64,000 nt of DNA, taken from positions 1 to 64,000 of the forward strand of contig NZ_CYPR01000018.1 in assembly GCF_001408515.1 (NCBI RefSeq), written 5' to 3'. Shown in pieces: positions 61,956-64,000 of this stretch. The notes below the pieces were generated by a model. It ran no database searches. It saw only the letters and a list, made by a program, of their open reading frames with translations, and was not told where the DNA came from. Position 1 is the stretch's first letter. Every line of letters starts with the position of its first letter. The position numbers and the translations under genes are program-made. The DNA comes from Jannaschia seosinensis (GTDB taxonomy: Bacteria; Pseudomonadota; Alphaproteobacteria; Rhodobacterales; Rhodobacteraceae).

Positions 61956-63188
61956 ATGATGCGTCGCGTCGTCGTCACCGGGATCGGGATCGTCTCGCCC
62001 ATCGGAAACACGCCCGAGGAGGTCGAGGCCAGCCTGCGCGCGGGCAAGTCGGGAATCACCTTCTCCGAAAGCTATGCCGAGCACGGGTTCCGCAGCCAGG
62101 TGCATGGGGTGCCGGACATCGTGCTCGAGGATCATATCGACAAGCGCCAGCTTCGGTTCATGGGGCCGGGCGCGGCCTACAACTACATCGCGATGGAGCG
62201 TGCGATCGCGGATTCGGGGCTGGAGCAGAACGAGGTCTCCAACGAGCGCACGGGCCTCGTGATGGGCTCCGGCGGGCCGTCCACGTCGAACTTCTTCACC
62301 GCCTTCGACACCGTGATCAACAAGGGCAGCCCGAAGAAGATGGGTCCGTTCATGGTGACGCGCTGCATGTCGTCCACGAACTCCGCGTGCCTCGCCACGC
62401 CGTTCGGGATCAAGGGGGTGAACTACTCGATCACCTCGGCCTGCACGACATCGCTGCATTGCATGGGCAACGGGGTCGAGCAGATCCAGTTCGGCAAGCA
62501 GGACATCGTCTTCGCCGGCGGCGGCGAGGAGGTGGATTGGACGCTGTCGTGCCTGTTCGACGCGATGGGCGCGATGTCGTCGAAATATAACGATACGCCC
62601 GAGAAGGCCTCCCGCCCCTATGACGCGACGCGCGACGGCTTCGTCATCGCGGGCGGCGCGGGCGTCGTGGTTCTGGAGGAGCGGGACCGGGCGCTGGCGC
62701 GCGGCGCCACGATCTACGGCGAGGTGACGGGCTACGGCGCGACATCGGACGGGGCCGACATGGTCGCCCCCTCGGGCGAGGGCGGCGAGCGGGCGATGCG
62801 TCTGGCGTTGTCGCAGATGCCCGAGGACCGGAGCATCGGCTACATCAATGCGCACGGCACCTCGACGCCGGTGGGCGACATCAAGGAAGTCGTGGCCTGC
62901 CGCAACATCTGGGGCGAGGGATCGACCCCGCCGATCGGCTCGACCAAGTCGATGACCGGCCACAGCCTCGGCGCCACCGGGGTGCAGGAGGCGATCTATT
63001 CGATGCTGATGATGAATCACGGCTTCATCGCGCCGTCGATCAACGTCACCGAACTGGACCCGCAGCTCGATCCCGCCGAGATCGTGACCGAACTGCGCGA
63101 AGAGGTCGAGATCGACTCGATCCTGTCGAATTCCTTCGGGTTCGGCGGCACCAACGGGACCGTCATCATCTCGAAGCACCGGGAGTGA
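61956..63188 (+). CDS. fabB: Beta-ketoacyl-ACP synthase I FabB
   Basis: A 410-residue condensing enzyme that extends the cis-3-decenoyl product of FabA. The catalytic Cys163 is in [12 protein letters not shown]; the histidines are in [12 protein letters not shown] and [13 protein letters not shown]; the C-terminal [11 protein letters not shown] loop is intact. ATG at 61956 (a second ATG follows immediately) with AAGGAGAAGCCC upstream. The fabI gene begins at or just after its stop. Confidence 0.97.
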   Translation: MMRRVVVTGIGIVSPIGNTPEEVEASLRAGKSGITFSESYAEHGFRSQVHGVPDIVLEDHIDKRQLRFMGPGAAYNYIAMERAIADSGLEQNEVSNERTGLVMGSGGPSTSNFFTAFDTVINKGSPKKMGPFMVTRCMSSTNSACLATPFGIKGVNYSITSACTTSLHCMGNGVEQIQFGKQDIVFAGGGEEVDWTLSCLFDAMGAMSSKYNDTPEKASRPYDATRDGFVIAGGAGVVVLEERDRALARGATIYGEVTGYGATSDGADMVAPSGEGGERAMRLALSQMPEDRSIGYINAHGTSTPVGDIKEVVACRNIWGEGSTPPIGSTKSMTGHSLGATGVQEAIYSMLMMNHGFIAPSINVTELDPQLDPAEIVTELREEVEIDSILSNSFGFGGTNGTVIISKHRE

Positions 63189-63193
63189 GCCCC

Positions 63194-63973
63194 ATGAACA
63201 TGAGCGGCAAGCGCGGGCTGGTGATGGGCGTCGCCAATGACAGGTCCATCGCCTGGGGCATCGCGCGGGCGCTGTCGGATGCGGGGGCGGAACTGGCCTT
63301 CAGCTATCAGGGCGAGGCCTTCAGCAAGCGGGTGCAGCCCTTGGCCGAAAGCCTCGGGTCCACTGTGCTGGTCGATGTGGACGTGACCGACGAGGCGTCG
63401 CTGGACCGCGCTTTCGCGGAACTGGCGGATTGGGGGCGGCTCGACTTCGTGGTCCACGCGGTCGCCTATTCCGACAAGTCGGAGCTGACGGGGCGGTTCG
63501 TCGATACCAGCCGGGCGAACTTCAAGCACTCGCTCGACATCTCCTGCTATTCGCTGATCGAGGTGACGCGCCGGGCGATGCCGCTGATGACCGAGGGCGG
63601 CACGATCCTGACGCTGACCTTCGACGGGTCGCGGCGGGTGATGCCTTATTACAACGTGATGGGCGTGGCGAAGGCCGCGCTGGAGGCGTCGGTGCGCTAT
63701 CTCGCCGCCGATCTCGGGCCGCAGGGCATCCGGGTGAACGCGATCTCGCCCGGCCCGATGAAGACGCTGGCCGGGGCCGCGATCGGCGGCGCGCGGCGCA
63801 CCTTCCGTCACGCGGAGGCCAACGCCCCGCTGCGTGCCAATGCCACGCTGGAGGCGGTGGGCGGCACGGCCGTCTGGCTCGCCTCCGATGCGGGCGCCTG
63901 CACGACGGGCGAGGTCGTGCATGTGGATGGCGGCTTCCACGTGATGGGGATGCCGCAGCCCGACAATCTCTGA
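63194..63973 (+). CDS. fabI: Enoyl-ACP reductase FabI
   Basis: A 259-residue short-chain-dehydrogenase-type reductase for the last step of fatty-acid elongation. NAD-binding part LVMGVANDRSIAWGIARAL; catalytic Tyr153 and Lys160 in YYNVMGVAKAAL; IRVNAISPGPMKTLAG. Compared with E. coli FabI, the residue matching Tyr146 is Phe143 (LTFDG) and the one matching Gly93 is Ala91 (VHAVAY). The ATG at 63194 is chosen for the GGGAG 9 nt upstream; a GTG at 63185 overlaps the fabB stop and is the alternative. The gene is complete in the window. Confidence 0.95.
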   Translation: MNMSGKRGLVMGVANDRSIAWGIARALSDAGAELAFSYQGEAFSKRVQPLAESLGSTVLVDVDVTDEASLDRAFAELADWGRLDFVVHAVAYSDKSELTGRFVDTSRANFKHSLDISCYSLIEVTRRAMPLMTEGGTILTLTFDGSRRVMPYYNVMGVAKAALEASVRYLAADLGPQGIRVNAISPGPMKTLAGAAIGGARRTFRHAEANAPLRANATLEAVGGTAVWLASDAGACTTGEVVHVDGGFHVMGMPQPDNL

Positions 63974-64000
63974 ACCCGCGACCCGCGCGATCGATTTTCG

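Noticed and set aside
1-64000. tRNA, rRNA, tmRNA or CRISPR features
   Set aside because: Intergenic gaps were read for cloverleaf-type arms, conserved rRNA segments and regularly spaced repeats; none was convincing. A tRNAscan or Infernal run could still reveal something small.

Overview
The window is high-GC DNA from an alphaproteobacterium, most likely Rhodobacterales (the Rhodobacteraceae/Roseobacter group). The evidence is gene content and order: irr-fabA-fabB-fabI, an aerobic-type cob operon with a CbiG-CobJ fusion, a DUF5928 glycosyltransferase beside a sulfotransferase, a DUF3035 lipoprotein next to paired M16 peptidases, and DUF1244, DUF1674 and DUF6732 proteins. Nearly all genes are chromosomal housekeeping or metabolic genes in short, tightly overlapping operons (ATGA, GTGA and TGATG junctions). 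No tRNA, rRNA, CRISPR array or prophage was seen.

Region 1 (1-3.8 kb) is an insertion-sequence graveyard. It holds an IS1380-family element whose transposase carries an exact-phase 123-bp internal tandem duplication, a decayed IS3-family OrfB fragment, and an IS481-family transposase broken by a one-base frameshift. An AT-richer non-coding stretch follows.

Region 2 (3.7-12.1 kb) has two micro-lipoproteins joined by a TTGA stop/start overlap, a b561-type cytochrome, an M3 metallopeptidase, an inositol-monophosphatase-family enzyme, an SH3-like secreted protein, a divergent sulfotransferase/glycosyltransferase pair, a HIT protein and a DUF3750 protein.

Region 3 (12.2-19.2 kb) is the corrin-ring operon: DUF6732, cbiX (His-rich tail), cobH, cobL, cobI, cbiG-cobJ, then cobM. 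A SnoaL-like gene on the opposite strand sits between cobJ and cobM.

Region 4 (19.3-24 kb) contains a hypothetical gene, a VanX-like D-Ala-D-Ala dipeptidase divergent from a D-amino-acid aminotransferase, a coupled pair of related small secreted proteins, DUF1244, an N-formylglutamate amidohydrolase and an outer-membrane barrel protein.

Region 5 (24.2-42.7 kb) carries pyk, rpmI-rplT with a clear terminator, pheS (no pheT beside it), a soluble chemoreceptor-like protein, a lytic transglycosylase, rnr, mutL, an M16 peptidase pair, a DUF3035 lipoprotein, lspA-purH, a heparinase II/III-like protein and rsmB.

Region 6 (42.7-55.9 kb) has a DUF1674 succinate dehydrogenase assembly factor, dapB, rbfA with a phosphodiester glycosidase and truB, a DUF1643 protein with a haloacetate-dehalogenase-like hydrolase, an acidic membrane-anchored protein, rpsO, pnp, a glutathione transferase, mscL, ald with a divergent Lrp-type regulator, and azlC-azlD.

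Region 7 (55.9-64 kb) is a molybdenum-cofactor operon (fdhD, mobA, mobB and a large MoeA fused to an RNase-H-fold-like N-terminal domain), an orphan ParB-domain protein, then irr divergent from fabA-fabB-fabI.

The most unusual signals are an identical 16-bp perfect palindrome placed 5-6 nt after two unrelated stop codons 17.8 kb apart, the micro-lipoprotein pair, the MoeA fusion, the transposase duplication and the hybrid composition of the cob operon.
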